Positions 1 through 8,172 of a DNA stretch of 64,000 nt are shown one piece after another. The DNA lies in NCBI GenBank assembly GCA_902587165.1, contig CACIKF010000001.1, positions 310,001-374,000 on the forward strand. The letters are read 5' to 3'. Source of the stretch: Puniceicoccaceae bacterium (GTDB lineage Bacteria > Verrucomicrobiota > Verrucomicrobiia > Opitutales > Coraliomargaritaceae). The notes beneath the pieces are model-generated. The model was not told the DNA's origin. It did no database searches and saw nothing but the letters and a program-made list of their open reading frames with translations. Every line of letters begins with the position of its first letter. Position 1 is the stretch's first letter. The position numbers were made by a program, and so were the translations under genes.

Positions 1-33
1 AATTTCAGGTGATAATGTATTTTAATTAAAGGG

Positions 34-684
34 TTAAATCATCTTCTCGCTGGGCGGGCGAAGTGCGGCGATGCGTGCCATGATTCTGCGTGAGGCTTCT
101 AAGTATCTTTCGGGGTGTGTTTTGCCGGGGTCGATCTCGGTGGCGGCCATCGCTTCGCCGTAGGCGATGTGGATGTGTCCGCCGATTTTTGGGGCTTTGT
201 CCGTGCGACCAAAGACTTCGTGGGTGCCAAAGAGGCGGGTGGGGATGACGGTAGCTTTTGATTTGCAGGCGATCATTCCCGCACCTGGCTTGGGCTCCAT
301 TAGTTGGCCTCCCAATGACCGTGTGCCCTCAGGGTAGATTGCGACAATACCTTTGCATTTGAGTGCTCGAAAGATGGCTTTGAGGGATTTAATGTCAGCA
401 TTTTCCCGGGCTACAGGGATAGTGCCGATCTCGCGCAGTGCTTTACCAAAGAGCCCTTTAAACAGTGTATCGCGGGCAAAGTAGTTGATCGGCCTGTGGA
501 TACAGGCCCCGATGGCGGGTGGGTCGTAGAAGCTAACGTGGTTGGCGGCGAAGATGACGGGGCCACAGTTAGGCACATTTTGAAGGCCGCTCTGGGTATA
601 ATCGTAAAACGTGGTGAAATACCACGCCGCGAGTGTGCGTACGAGTTCGTAAAGTTGTGGGTTCGGAATGGAGCTGTCTGACAT
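34..684 (-). CDS. plsC: 1-acyl-sn-glycerol-3-phosphate acyltransferase (PlsC family)
   Basis: Transfers an acyl chain to lysophosphatidic acid in phospholipid synthesis at the inner membrane. The 216-residue protein shows the NHVSFYDP box (the H-x4-D catalytic motif) and the PEGTRS substrate-binding box, in the usual order and spacing. The frame stays open upstream, but the ATG at 684 (MSDSSIPNP) is chosen because the added upstream residues would lie inside the end of cmk and have no family character. It is the last gene of a tyrA-aroA-cmk-plsC run, 28 bases after the cmk stop. The cmk-plsC pairing is seen in many bacteria. The family call is firm; the exact acyl acceptor is inferred. Confidence 0.88.
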   Translation of the reverse strand: MSDSSIPNPQLYELVRTLAAWYFTTFYDYTQSGLQNVPNCGPVIFAANHVSFYDPPAIGACIHRPINYFARDTLFKGLFGKALREIGTIPVARENADIKSLKAIFRALKCKGIVAIYPEGTRSLGGQLMEPKPGAGMIACKSKATVIPTRLFGTHEVFGRTDKAPKIGGHIHIAYGEAMAATEIDPGKTHPERYLEASRRIMARIAALRPPSEKMI

Positions 685-712
685 TAGACGATGACGGAGG
701 GCGAAAGCCTGG

Positions 713-1375
713 TTAAGATTCGATGTGATGGGTAATTTTTTCGATAACTTCTTCGAGCGTGTGGTGCGCGGTGTCAATTTGGGTGGCTCCCCTAGGGCAG
801 ACGAGGGGGGCTGCCTGACGTGTTCTATCCATTTCATCACGGGCAGCGATGGAGTCGGTTTGCCCTTCTTTAGCTCGGCGAGCGGCTCGTGTAGCCTCGT
901 CGGCGTCGAGGAAAAAACGGTAAGCGGCCTCCGGAAAGATAATAGACCCGATGTCGCGTCCTTCCATTACCAAGCCGGCGTAATTCTGATCACGAGCGAG
1001 ATCAGCGAGCGAGCGCTGATAGGCAAAAAGTTTTTGGCGCAGTTCGGGGATCGCAGCAAATTTTGAGACCTGTGCATTCACCTCGGGCGAGCGAAGGTCG
1101 GAGTCTACAGGCACCATGCCGTTAATGCCAAGTTTGGCGCTACGCCCATCGATTTGAGTGCTCAGCTCAAGCGTTTCTAGGACTTTTGAAATCGTCTCGC
1201 CTTGTTCGGCAGGTGTGCCAGATCCAAGAAGAGCACAGGTCAGAGTGCGGTAGTGCGAGCCGGTGTCGACGTGCATGAGCCCAAGGCGCTCGGCGAGTCC
1301 TTTAGAGGTGGATGATTTGCCCACGGCTGCGCCCCCATCCATGGTGATGATTATAAAACTATTGGAGCTAGGCAT
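713..1375 (-). CDS. cmk: Cytidylate kinase
   Basis: Phosphorylates CMP and dCMP using ATP in the cytoplasm. The 220-residue protein has the P-loop GGAAVGKSST near its start, the VDTGSHYR segment of the nucleotide-binding core (canonical DTGAMYR, so A-M is replaced by S-H), and the EGRDIGSIIFP motif typical of bacterial Cmk. The ATG at 1375 overlaps the aroA stop codon by 8 bases, which suggests translational coupling. Longer in-frame starts would run deep into aroA and are rejected. The aroA-cmk order is widely conserved among bacteria. Here plsC follows instead of the frequent rpsA. Confidence 0.93.
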   Translation of the reverse strand: MPSSNSFIIITMDGGAAVGKSSTSKGLAERLGLMHVDTGSHYRTLTCALLGSGTPAEQGETISKVLETLELSTQIDGRSAKLGINGMVPVDSDLRSPEVNAQVSKFAAIPELRQKLFAYQRSLADLARDQNYAGLVMEGRDIGSIIFPEAAYRFFLDADEATRAARRAKEGQTDSIAARDEMDRTRQAAPLVCPRGATQIDTAHHTLEEVIEKITHHIES

Positions 1376-2750
1376 GGCGGAGTGAGTCGAGGGCATCGAA
1401 AAAGCCAGGATAAGTTTTTGCGCAACAGTTAGGGTCTTTGATCGCAAGCCAGGGCTTGCCATCGCCGAGTAGATCGTAACTAGCGAGCACGGCAAAGCTC
1501 ATTGCGAAGCGGTGGTCCTCGTAGGTGTCGATACTGAGCAGCTGGTCGGCCTTGCGTGCCTGCATCGCGCGGGCGCGAAGCTCGTTGGGCTTGGGCTGAA
1601 TGGTGAGGGCATCTTCTTCCTCTTTGACTAGCTGGCCGAGCTTGGAGAGTTCGGCGGCCATGCCTGCGATACGGTCAGTCTCTTGGTGTCGGGTGTGGGC
1701 AATGCCTGTGATGCGGACGGAATCGCCTAGGAGTGGTGCGATTGCGGCGTAGGTGAGGAAAGTGTCAGAGATACTGTTAAAGTTAATTTCGCGGTGGCCG
1801 CGCTGGGGGATGTTCGTCTCGCTGCAGGTAGCCGTCCATTCGTCGCGGGAGGCATCGACTTGGAGGCCGTGTTGGGCAAGTACCTCGACGAAGTGGGCGT
1901 CGCTTTGGAGTGGATCGTCGCTCAAGTTTGGGATTCGCAGACTGCCCCCGTGGATGAGGGTGAGTGCCAAAAAGTAGCTGGCTGCAGAGATGTCTGGTTC
2001 AATCGCGTAGCTTCCCGAAGCGGGGGCGGAGTATGAGGCAAGAGGAAGGTCGTATTCGCCGGCTTCTGTTGCCACGATGGAAGCGGCACCGAAGGCTTCA
2101 CGCATTTTTAAAGTAATCGCGACGTAATGCGGGCGAACCTCGGGGCAGATTAACTTAATGGGGCCTCCTGCCTGTCTTGAGCCTTTTGCAGTGCATGGCG
2201 AGGCAAGTAGAAGCGCGGAGAGGATTTGACTACTTGCCTTTGCGTCCACAGTTGTTTTGCCGCCTTTGTAGCCCTTGGCATTGAGCGTGAAGGGAAAATG
2301 CGCGGGATCGCCATGAAATTTGAAATCGGCAGCATCGAGAGAGACGAGGGACTCGAGTAAGCCCGCAATTGGACGTTGGCGCATGGCTGCATCGCCATCC
2401 AAGTGGTAGACGCCTCCATCATTGAGTGCGAGAAAGGCGGTGAGGAAGCGTGCAGCGGTGCCTGCGTTACCGACGTCGATGCGTGCGTTATTACAAGGTA
2501 TACGACCGCCTTGGCCTTTGACTGTGATCCTCGCTGTCGCTTCGTCGGAGATGGTTTCGAAGCCCAGTTGTTCGAGTGCGGCTAGCATGATTCGAGTATC
2601 TCTACTAAAAAGGGCACCCTCGAGATGAGTCTCCCCATCTGCGAGTGCAGCGAGGATCAGGGCGCGGTTGGTGATACTCTTTGAGCCGGGAAGCGATAGC
2701 GTGTGGTCGAGGGCGCGGGGGAGTGGTTGAATCGGAAGTGGGGCGGGCAT
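1368..2750 (-). CDS. aroA: 3-phosphoshikimate 1-carboxyvinyltransferase (EPSP synthase)
   Basis: Joins shikimate 3-phosphate and phosphoenolpyruvate in the sixth step of the shikimate pathway. The 460-residue protein has LPGSKSITNRALILAAL at its start, GNAGTAARFLTAFL (the PEP-binding loop, with A for the M of GNAGTAMR), RHQETDRI and YEDHRFAMSFAVLA. These are all diagnostic of the enzyme, and the length is normal. The ATG at 2750 (MPAPLPIQPL) gives the standard N-terminus; an upstream extension of 95 residues overlaps tyrA and is not credible. It lies 40 bases after tyrA and overlaps cmk by 8 bases, so one transcript is likely. Confidence 0.95.
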   Translation of the reverse strand: MPAPLPIQPLPRALDHTLSLPGSKSITNRALILAALADGETHLEGALFSRDTRIMLAALEQLGFETISDEATARITVKGQGGRIPCNNARIDVGNAGTAARFLTAFLALNDGGVYHLDGDAAMRQRPIAGLLESLVSLDAADFKFHGDPAHFPFTLNAKGYKGGKTTVDAKASSQILSALLLASPCTAKGSRQAGGPIKLICPEVRPHYVAITLKMREAFGAASIVATEAGEYDLPLASYSAPASGSYAIEPDISAASYFLALTLIHGGSLRIPNLSDDPLQSDAHFVEVLAQHGLQVDASRDEWTATCSETNIPQRGHREINFNSISDTFLTYAAIAPLLGDSVRITGIAHTRHQETDRIAGMAAELSKLGQLVKEEEDALTIQPKPNELRARAMQARKADQLLSIDTYEDHRFAMSFAVLASYDLLGDGKPWLAIKDPNCCAKTYPGFFDALDSLRHA

Positions 2751-2790
2751 GCTTTTGAAACCTGAAATTTGGAAATACTGACAATTGGAA

Positions 2791-3624
2791 TTAGAGGCTG
2801 TCTCGAAATTGTTTGCCTCGCTCCAGGCGGGCGATGAGTTCGGGCGTATTCTTATCGAGCAGAGCGCCTTTAAGGGCTTGAAGTTCGTTTTCGAAGCCGT
2901 CGATTGCTCGGAGCACTTCCTCGTGGTTTTGTTCGAGAATTTGTTTCCAGAGCGTTGGGTCGCCTGCTGCGACTCGGGTGGTATCGCGAAGACCGCCTCC
3001 AGCCAAGCCCTTCCAGTTAGCATCCATCCTAGCAAGGTAAGCGCACAAGCTAGAGGCCAATAGGTGGGGCAGGTGGCTGATGTGCGCTACGATTTCGTCG
3101 TGCTTCTCGGGTGTAGTAGAGACGACTCGCATGCCAACGGCTTGCCAGAGTTGTTGAAGCTGGGCAATCTCAGCTTCGTTGTCACCATCTAACGGGGTGA
3201 TGAAGCAGGCGGCACCATCGAATAAGTTATGGCTAGCATGGGCCATACCCGTGCGCTCAGAGCCTGCCATTGGGTGGGAACCGATGAAGTTGACCTTAAG
3301 GCTTTGCGCTTCGCGACAAATTAGACCCTTAATGCTGCCGACGTCAGTGACTAGGGCTTCCGGTGATAGCGAAGGCGTGACTTGCTCGATGAGAGGGATA
3401 ATCGTTTCGACAGGCGTGCAGACTACGACAAGGTCGCTGGCCTCGCAGGCTGCGCTTGCTTGATCGAACACCGCATCACACCAATCCGCCTGCATTGCCT
3501 GCAAACGCGTCTCTGCGCGTCGCGACCAAGAATGTACCCTCTGGCAGAGCCCACGCTCCTTCATTGCTAGAGCGAGCGAAGCACCTAGGAGGCCGGGGCC
3601 GAGTATGGAAATTTGTTGAAACAT
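2791..3624 (-). CDS. tyrA: Prephenate/arogenate dehydrogenase
   Basis: Oxidative decarboxylation in tyrosine synthesis. The 277-residue protein opens with the Rossmann motif ILGPGLLGASLAL (GxGxxG) and carries GSHPMAGSERTG, the prephenate-binding signature of the TyrA family. It has the length of a stand-alone TyrA without a fused chorismate mutase or ACT domain, so feedback control by tyrosine through ACT is not expected. It is the first gene of the tyrA-aroA-cmk-plsC run and is divergent from the gene at 3756. Cofactor preference (NAD or NADP) was not determined. Confidence 0.92.
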   Translation of the reverse strand: MFQQISILGPGLLGASLALAMKERGLCQRVHSWSRRAETRLQAMQADWCDAVFDQASAACEASDLVVVCTPVETIIPLIEQVTPSLSPEALVTDVGSIKGLICREAQSLKVNFIGSHPMAGSERTGMAHASHNLFDGAACFITPLDGDNEAEIAQLQQLWQAVGMRVVSTTPEKHDEIVAHISHLPHLLASSLCAYLARMDANWKGLAGGGLRDTTRVAAGDPTLWKQILEQNHEEVLRAIDGFENELQALKGALLDKNTPELIARLERGKQFRDSL

Positions 3625-3700
3625 GAAAGAATGAGAAAATTTTATCCAGCAAGCGAGTCGCGATGAGTGCCCTTGTGAGTCTTTAGCCTTGCGACATTCA

Positions 3701-3730
3701 TTGCTGACTTTTATTTAAGGCAGGCTAATT
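3701..3730 (+). promoter_or_regulatory. Candidate sigma70-type promoter for the gene at 3756
   Basis: TTGCTG at 3701-3706 and TAATTA at 3725-3730 are 18 bases apart and lie 25 bases before the ATG at 3756, in the divergent gap with tyrA. The match is modest (4 of 6 in each box), so this is only a candidate. Confidence 0.28.
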
Positions 3731-3755
3731 ATGTAGTGCCAGTCTCAATTTACCC

Positions 3756-5510
3756 ATGGCAATTTTTAAGAAGTCTATCCGTAAACGCCTGCCCCACGAA
3801 ACAAGTGGCACTATAAAGTTCTTCAGAGGATTGCTCATCTCTGTAATCGCTTTGACGGTTCTAGGCGGGTTTTGGGTTTTGAGCCAGCTAGGACCTAAAG
3901 ATGTCGATTTCCGTGATTTCAACTATAATATGGAGGTGGTCGATTCGATTAAAGCAATTCAGCAAGAGAGCATCGAGCTAGAGGAGCAGTTTGAAGAAGT
4001 GCTCGTTCTGCGGGAGCCACGCCCTGAGGATATGAACTTGTTAAAAAAGGCCCTGGACAAACAGAAGGAATATCTGGCCGCGATCGTTGGGGTCGACTCC
4101 GAGGCATATGATCGTCAATTGAATCTTGAGGAGCGCTATCAGAACCTTGCAGCAGAGCGTTTACTCCTAGTTAGCTTGGATCTAGAGTCTAAGGCGGAGG
4201 CATTGGCTAGGAGCCGAGACTTTGCGAATGCTCGTGCCAAATACCGTGAGGCCCACGAACAGCAGAAGCAGATCAACGAAACTTTCCCCCTTAGCTCGGC
4301 CTACAACGTTGGGCGCGCGACTCGGCTGCAGCGGCAAGCCCGTTACTTTACTGCAGAACCTTTGCTTCAACGTAGCCTCGCCCTAGAGAATGAAGCAGAT
4401 CTTTTCATCGAAGCCAAGGAGTGGAAGGAAGCCGAAGAGCGCCTTAAGCAAGCGATGGACTTGCAAGACAAGTTGAATCGCGAGTATCGGGGCACTAATC
4501 AAGCCAGTGTGTCACGCCTTGAGGCCCTACGCGTCAAATTAGTTGGTATCCTTTCTGGCCAGAGCTATCTGGAGGTGCAACAAGTCGCAGAGCTTGCTGA
4601 TAAACGGCGCGCAGCCAACGAAAACCTCGAAGCAGCTGCCATTTACCAAGAGGCGGCGCGCCTTCAAGGTCAGCTTAATGAGAACTACAGCGACAGCCCG
4701 TATGCTTCGTCTGAGCGGGTTTATGAGTATCAGCGCAAGAGCCAGACTTCAGAGAGTTTCGAACTCGGCTTAGAGATCGAGCGCAACCACGAATTTATGC
4801 AACAGCTACTCTCCGAAAGGCGCACCTTTGAGGCCGCTGAAGTGATTGTTTTGCTACGTCGTGATATCCGACAGATGCAAGAGAGCTTTCCTCGCAGTTC
4901 GTTGAATGACGATGATCTGCAACTCAAAATCCGTTATTTAAACCTCGTACAAAGTGACCTCGGCTTCATCCAAGACCGAATTTACGGCGCCTTGCTGCCT
5001 ATCCCCGAGATCGAGGCTTGGCGCATGCTCCGCACAGAAGTGCCACAAGCGCTTTACTCCTTAATCATGGGCACGAATCCTAGCCGCAATCAGGGCGACC
5101 TTCGTCCAGTCGACTCAATCAGCTGGCTCGAGGCGAAGAATTTTTGCGAGCGTCTTTCTTGGATATTGGGGCAACCTGTGCGCTTGCCAACGGAGAATGA
5201 GTTTCGTCAAGCTCTAGGTCGCTTGCGCTACCTTGTTCTCGAGGAACACGTATGGAGCGTTTCAGATGCCGCCGGCGTGCCACAAGCTGTCGAGACAAAA
5301 GAGCCATTTGCTAGCGGCTTTTACGATCTACTCGGCAACATCAGCGAGTGGCTTGAGTCAATCGACCGTTTTGAGACTGAGGGCGCCTTGCATATTGGTG
5401 GACACGCGCAAGACCGTATCGAATCTATCTTCACTGTTCCTTTACGTGAAGCGCCGCGCGGCGAGCGTAATCGCCTGACGGGTTTTCGAATAGTCGTAAA
5501 AGTTAATTAA
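3756..5510 (+). CDS. Membrane-anchored coiled-coil/TPR-like protein with degenerate FGE-like C-terminal domain
   Basis: Function unknown. The 584-residue protein has a basic N-terminus, one hydrophobic segment at about residues 22-44, and a long Glu/Gln/Lys/Ala-rich helical region (about 60-410) that looks like coiled coil or irregular TPR hairpins. The C-terminal domain (about 427-581) has the landmarks of the formylglycine-generating-enzyme/SUMF1 fold: MGTNPSRN, PVDSISWLEAKNFCERL, RLPTENEFRQALG, GFYDLLGNISEW, IGG and a terminal GFRIVV. The segment after IGG has no cysteines where active FGE carries its copper-binding Cys pair, so catalysis on sulfatases is unlikely and a binding or structural role is inferred. 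The tiny gene at 5514 follows immediately. Confidence 0.75.
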   Translation: MAIFKKSIRKRLPHETSGTIKFFRGLLISVIALTVLGGFWVLSQLGPKDVDFRDFNYNMEVVDSIKAIQQESIELEEQFEEVLVLREPRPEDMNLLKKALDKQKEYLAAIVGVDSEAYDRQLNLEERYQNLAAERLLLVSLDLESKAEALARSRDFANARAKYREAHEQQKQINETFPLSSAYNVGRATRLQRQARYFTAEPLLQRSLALENEADLFIEAKEWKEAEERLKQAMDLQDKLNREYRGTNQASVSRLEALRVKLVGILSGQSYLEVQQVAELADKRRAANENLEAAAIYQEAARLQGQLNENYSDSPYASSERVYEYQRKSQTSESFELGLEIERNHEFMQQLLSERRTFEAAEVIVLLRRDIRQMQESFPRSSLNDDDLQLKIRYLNLVQSDLGFIQDRIYGALLPIPEIEAWRMLRTEVPQALYSLIMGTNPSRNQGDLRPVDSISWLEAKNFCERLSWILGQPVRLPTENEFRQALGRLRYLVLEEHVWSVSDAAGVPQAVETKEPFASGFYDLLGNISEWLESIDRFETEGALHIGGHAQDRIESIFTVPLREAPRGERNRLTGFRIVVKVN

Positions 5511-5513
5511 AGG

Positions 5514-5714
5514 GTGAGCAAGGCAACAACTTACGATTGCCTCTATTTGGGAAATTCCTATATGTATTGCATGGATTCGCCTGAACAGTCGCCCGGAGCC
5601 AAAGAACATTCGCACGGAGCGAGACGTGCTGTGCGCATTATTTATCTAGCGATGGCGATTTTTATTCTGCTACCTGTTCTCTTAGTCTGGCTCACTGGAT
5701 CCATCAGCTTCTAG
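5514..5714 (+). CDS. Small single-pass membrane protein
   Basis: Not recognised. A 66-codon frame begins at a GTG four bases after the previous stop. A start at the ATG at 5571 (MDSPEQSPG) would give 47 residues and reads more naturally. The C-terminal half has one strong hydrophobic segment (RIIYLAMAIFILLPVLLVWL) preceded by HGARRAVR, which suggests a cytoplasmic N-terminus. No Shine-Dalgarno sequence supports either start. Its proximity to the upstream membrane protein suggests cotranscription. It could be non-coding. Confidence 0.45.
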   Translation: MSKATTYDCLYLGNSYMYCMDSPEQSPGAKEHSHGARRAVRIIYLAMAIFILLPVLLVWLTGSISF

Positions 5715-5916
5715 CTGTATTATTTCGATATCTTGTCCAGTCCCAAGGACTAGCGAGGCTTGTAAGGCATAGAGGCGGAGTCACAAAATTGTTATCCCTT
5801 GACGGTCTAAGTTTTTGTTTGGGGTTTCCTTAATGTTAAACTAATATGGTGACACTCGGGGTAAATCTCTTCGGGACAAATTAAAAAATATTACTCTATA
5901 AATAATTATTTTCATT

Positions 5917-6264
5917 ATGAATATAAAAATTAAAAAAGGATTCACTCTCGTAGAAATTATGATCGTGGTTGTTATCATCGGACTTCTCGCATCAATGGCG
6001 ATTCCAGCCTTCCAAAAGGTTCGCGAAACGTCACTTGAGAAAGCGATTCGTAACAACCTTCGCCAACTCGCTTCGGGTGCTGACCAGTATTTCATTGAAA
6101 ACGGTGTGACCACAGTGCTGCTAAGTGATATCGTCGGTGAGGATGCCTATGTGGAGTCTCTCGATGCAGTCGCTGGTGAAACATATCCTGCCACAATTAC
6201 CCAAGGAACTGATATTGCAGTCACTGGAAGCCCACTCACTCCGCAGCCTTCGATTGATTTCTAG
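5917..6264 (+). CDS. Type II secretion/type IV pilus-like pseudopilin
   Basis: A 115-residue protein with a textbook type IV prepilin leader: short basic NIKIKKG followed by FTLVEIMIVVVIIGLLASMAIP, with Glu at +5 after the cleavage glycine. The globular part is short (about 70 residues), typical of GspG/GspH-like minor or Verrucomicrobia-type pseudopilins. No prepilin peptidase, assembly ATPase or secretin gene is nearby, so it must use a machine encoded elsewhere. It is preceded by 200 bases without a gene and converges with the histidine kinase at 6431. Confidence 0.85.
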   Translation: MNIKIKKGFTLVEIMIVVVIIGLLASMAIPAFQKVRETSLEKAIRNNLRQLASGADQYFIENGVTTVLLSDIVGEDAYVESLDAVAGETYPATITQGTDIAVTGSPLTPQPSIDF

Positions 6265-6430
6265 TCTAAATTCGCCTACAGTTAAATATTTGCCTGATAT
6301 AAAATTACAAACCACCTAGTTAACCGAGCGGCCATTTATGTCTTTGAATTGAGGGCCACGCTCCACGTATCGGGTTCACTGTCGTCAGGCAATCCTCGTG
6401 CGAAGCTCCTACAGGGTATGCTTTATATTT

Positions 6431-8125
6431 TCACTGCGAGAGCGGTAGCCAAAAGTGAAAGCTAGTACCTTTGGTCGAGGAATGCGCCAATTCGATGTCT
6501 CCGCGGTGGCCGCGAAGGATGCGTTTACTGATGGATAGGCCTAAGCCTGTGCCATCGGGGCGATCAGTGAGAAAAGATTCGAAGATGTCTGACTGAATCG
6601 ATTTGGGTATGCCCTTGCCATTATCGGTAATTGTCAGATGCGCTGCAGTCTCGTCCGTCGAAGTCTCAAGTCGGATACGACCGCCCTCAGGCATGGCTTG
6701 CGTGGCATTGAGCACGAGGTTGAGCATCACTTGGAGAATTTGTCCCTTATTTACATCGACATATATACTGCCCTCCTTTGGTTCAAACTGCAGTTCGATC
6801 TTTTGTTGGTGGAGCTTAAGGCGCATAAGTTTGAGTGTGTCATCAACCAAGGCATTGAGGTCTTGTCGCGTATGCATGCCCTCGCGGGTGCGACCAAAGC
6901 TCAGCACCCGCTCGACGATTTCCTCTAACTGGTTCAACTTCTCGCCGATAACTTGGATATCCGTATGGCGCGGATCCTCATTGGCGAACTCTAGGTTGAG
7001 CGAATCGAAGAGGAGTTTAATTACGGTCAATGGATTGCGAATCTCATGGGCGATCTCCGCCGCGATCATTCCTAGAGTGGTCAGTTTTTCATTGCGCCGC
7101 AGAGACTCTTCGCTCGCGAAGATTCGTGAGTAGAGGCGTGCGTTCTGAATGGCCAGTGCTCCAATTTCAGCCAAGGTCTGGAAGACTTTACGCTCTTCGT
7201 TATTAAAACGGTGAGACTGCTTGGTATAGGCTATGATAACGCCAATGACTTGGTCTCCAAAAATGATCGGCGATGCAAGCATGGAGACAAAGCCCTGCTT
7301 TTGTAAAATAAGCAGAAAATCATTTTCCTCAGTAAAATTTAAATCCGTGACCTCGACCTGTTTCCTCCGATAGATGACCGAGCCAAGCGCACTCTGACTG
7401 AGGGAAATCGTGACGGGGTCTTTAATTGTTTCTTTCTCAACGATCAAGCTATGCAGGTGCAGCTTTTCGCCCTCAGTCCCGAGCTCAAAAAATGCGCTAC
7501 CATCCGCGTCCATTAGATGCCTGCCTTGCCGAGCGAGTGTTTCCATTAGCATGTCACTGTCGATTTCGCCAGCCAGCCGCTGACTCATCACCACGAGTGA
7601 TTCAAGCTGATTAGCCTTTGTCCGCAATTGCATGATTAGCCAAAGTCTAGAGATTACACGGGTGGCTTCATTGGTTAGCAGGGTGAGGATTTTAAGCGAT
7701 GATTCCCCGTAGGCATCAAGCTCTTCGCTGTCGACGTTAACTACCCCGATGACCATGCCGTGATCTTCCATCGGTACGGCCATCTCGGACCGTATATTTG
7801 GTCGCACAGAGATGTAACGGGGTTCATTCCTCACATCATTAACAATCAGCGCTCGCCCGTGCATCGCTGTCCAGCCTGTGATGCCTTGTCCGAGCGAGAG
7901 CTTTAGGTCTTGGCAGTCATCGGCTAGTCCAAAGGAGGCTTCAAGTTCTAGGACTTTGTTGTCGGGATTGATCAACGAAATGGAGGCGCTGCTAGGCTGT
8001 AATACTCGGACGATTTCGTCGAGAATCAGCTGTAAGGCTTCCTCCGGCACATCGGTATCGGATACGAGGCTACTGATCCGATAAAGCGAATCGATTGCCG
8101 TCTGCTCGGTAAGGCTAGAGTTCAT
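6431..8125 (-). CDS. Soluble sensor histidine kinase with two GAF domains
   Basis: A 564-residue signalling kinase with no transmembrane segments or signal peptide. It has GAF domain 1 at about 15-160, GAF domain 2 at about 185-330, then a HisKA H-box AEIAHEIRNPL with the phospho-accepting His at about 360. The ATPase domain has an N-box (NLVLNATQAM, Asn about 473), a G1 box (DNGKGIP) and a G2 box (DGTGLGLSI). The cytosolic layout and catalytic core resemble NtrB-like kinases. It starts 47 bases after glnD ends on the same strand, so it is probably cotranscribed. No response regulator gene is in the window. The GAF ligand is unknown. Confidence 0.9.
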   Translation of the reverse strand: MNSSLTEQTAIDSLYRISSLVSDTDVPEEALQLILDEIVRVLQPSSASISLINPDNKVLELEASFGLADDCQDLKLSLGQGITGWTAMHGRALIVNDVRNEPRYISVRPNIRSEMAVPMEDHGMVIGVVNVDSEELDAYGESSLKILTLLTNEATRVISRLWLIMQLRTKANQLESLVVMSQRLAGEIDSDMLMETLARQGRHLMDADGSAFFELGTEGEKLHLHSLIVEKETIKDPVTISLSQSALGSVIYRRKQVEVTDLNFTEENDFLLILQKQGFVSMLASPIIFGDQVIGVIIAYTKQSHRFNNEERKVFQTLAEIGALAIQNARLYSRIFASEESLRRNEKLTTLGMIAAEIAHEIRNPLTVIKLLFDSLNLEFANEDPRHTDIQVIGEKLNQLEEIVERVLSFGRTREGMHTRQDLNALVDDTLKLMRLKLHQQKIELQFEPKEGSIYVDVNKGQILQVMLNLVLNATQAMPEGGRIRLETSTDETAAHLTITDNGKGIPKSIQSDIFESFLTDRPDGTGLGLSISKRILRGHRGDIELAHSSTKGTSFHFWLPLSQ

Positions 8126-8172
8126 TTACGCCTCAGTTTCGGAGATTTCGAACCTCAGGTCGAACCTCGATT

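Noticed and set aside
3756-5510. Active formylglycine-generating enzyme for the window's sulfatases
   Set aside because: The domain lacks the cysteines needed for catalysis and is 50 kb away with no operon link.
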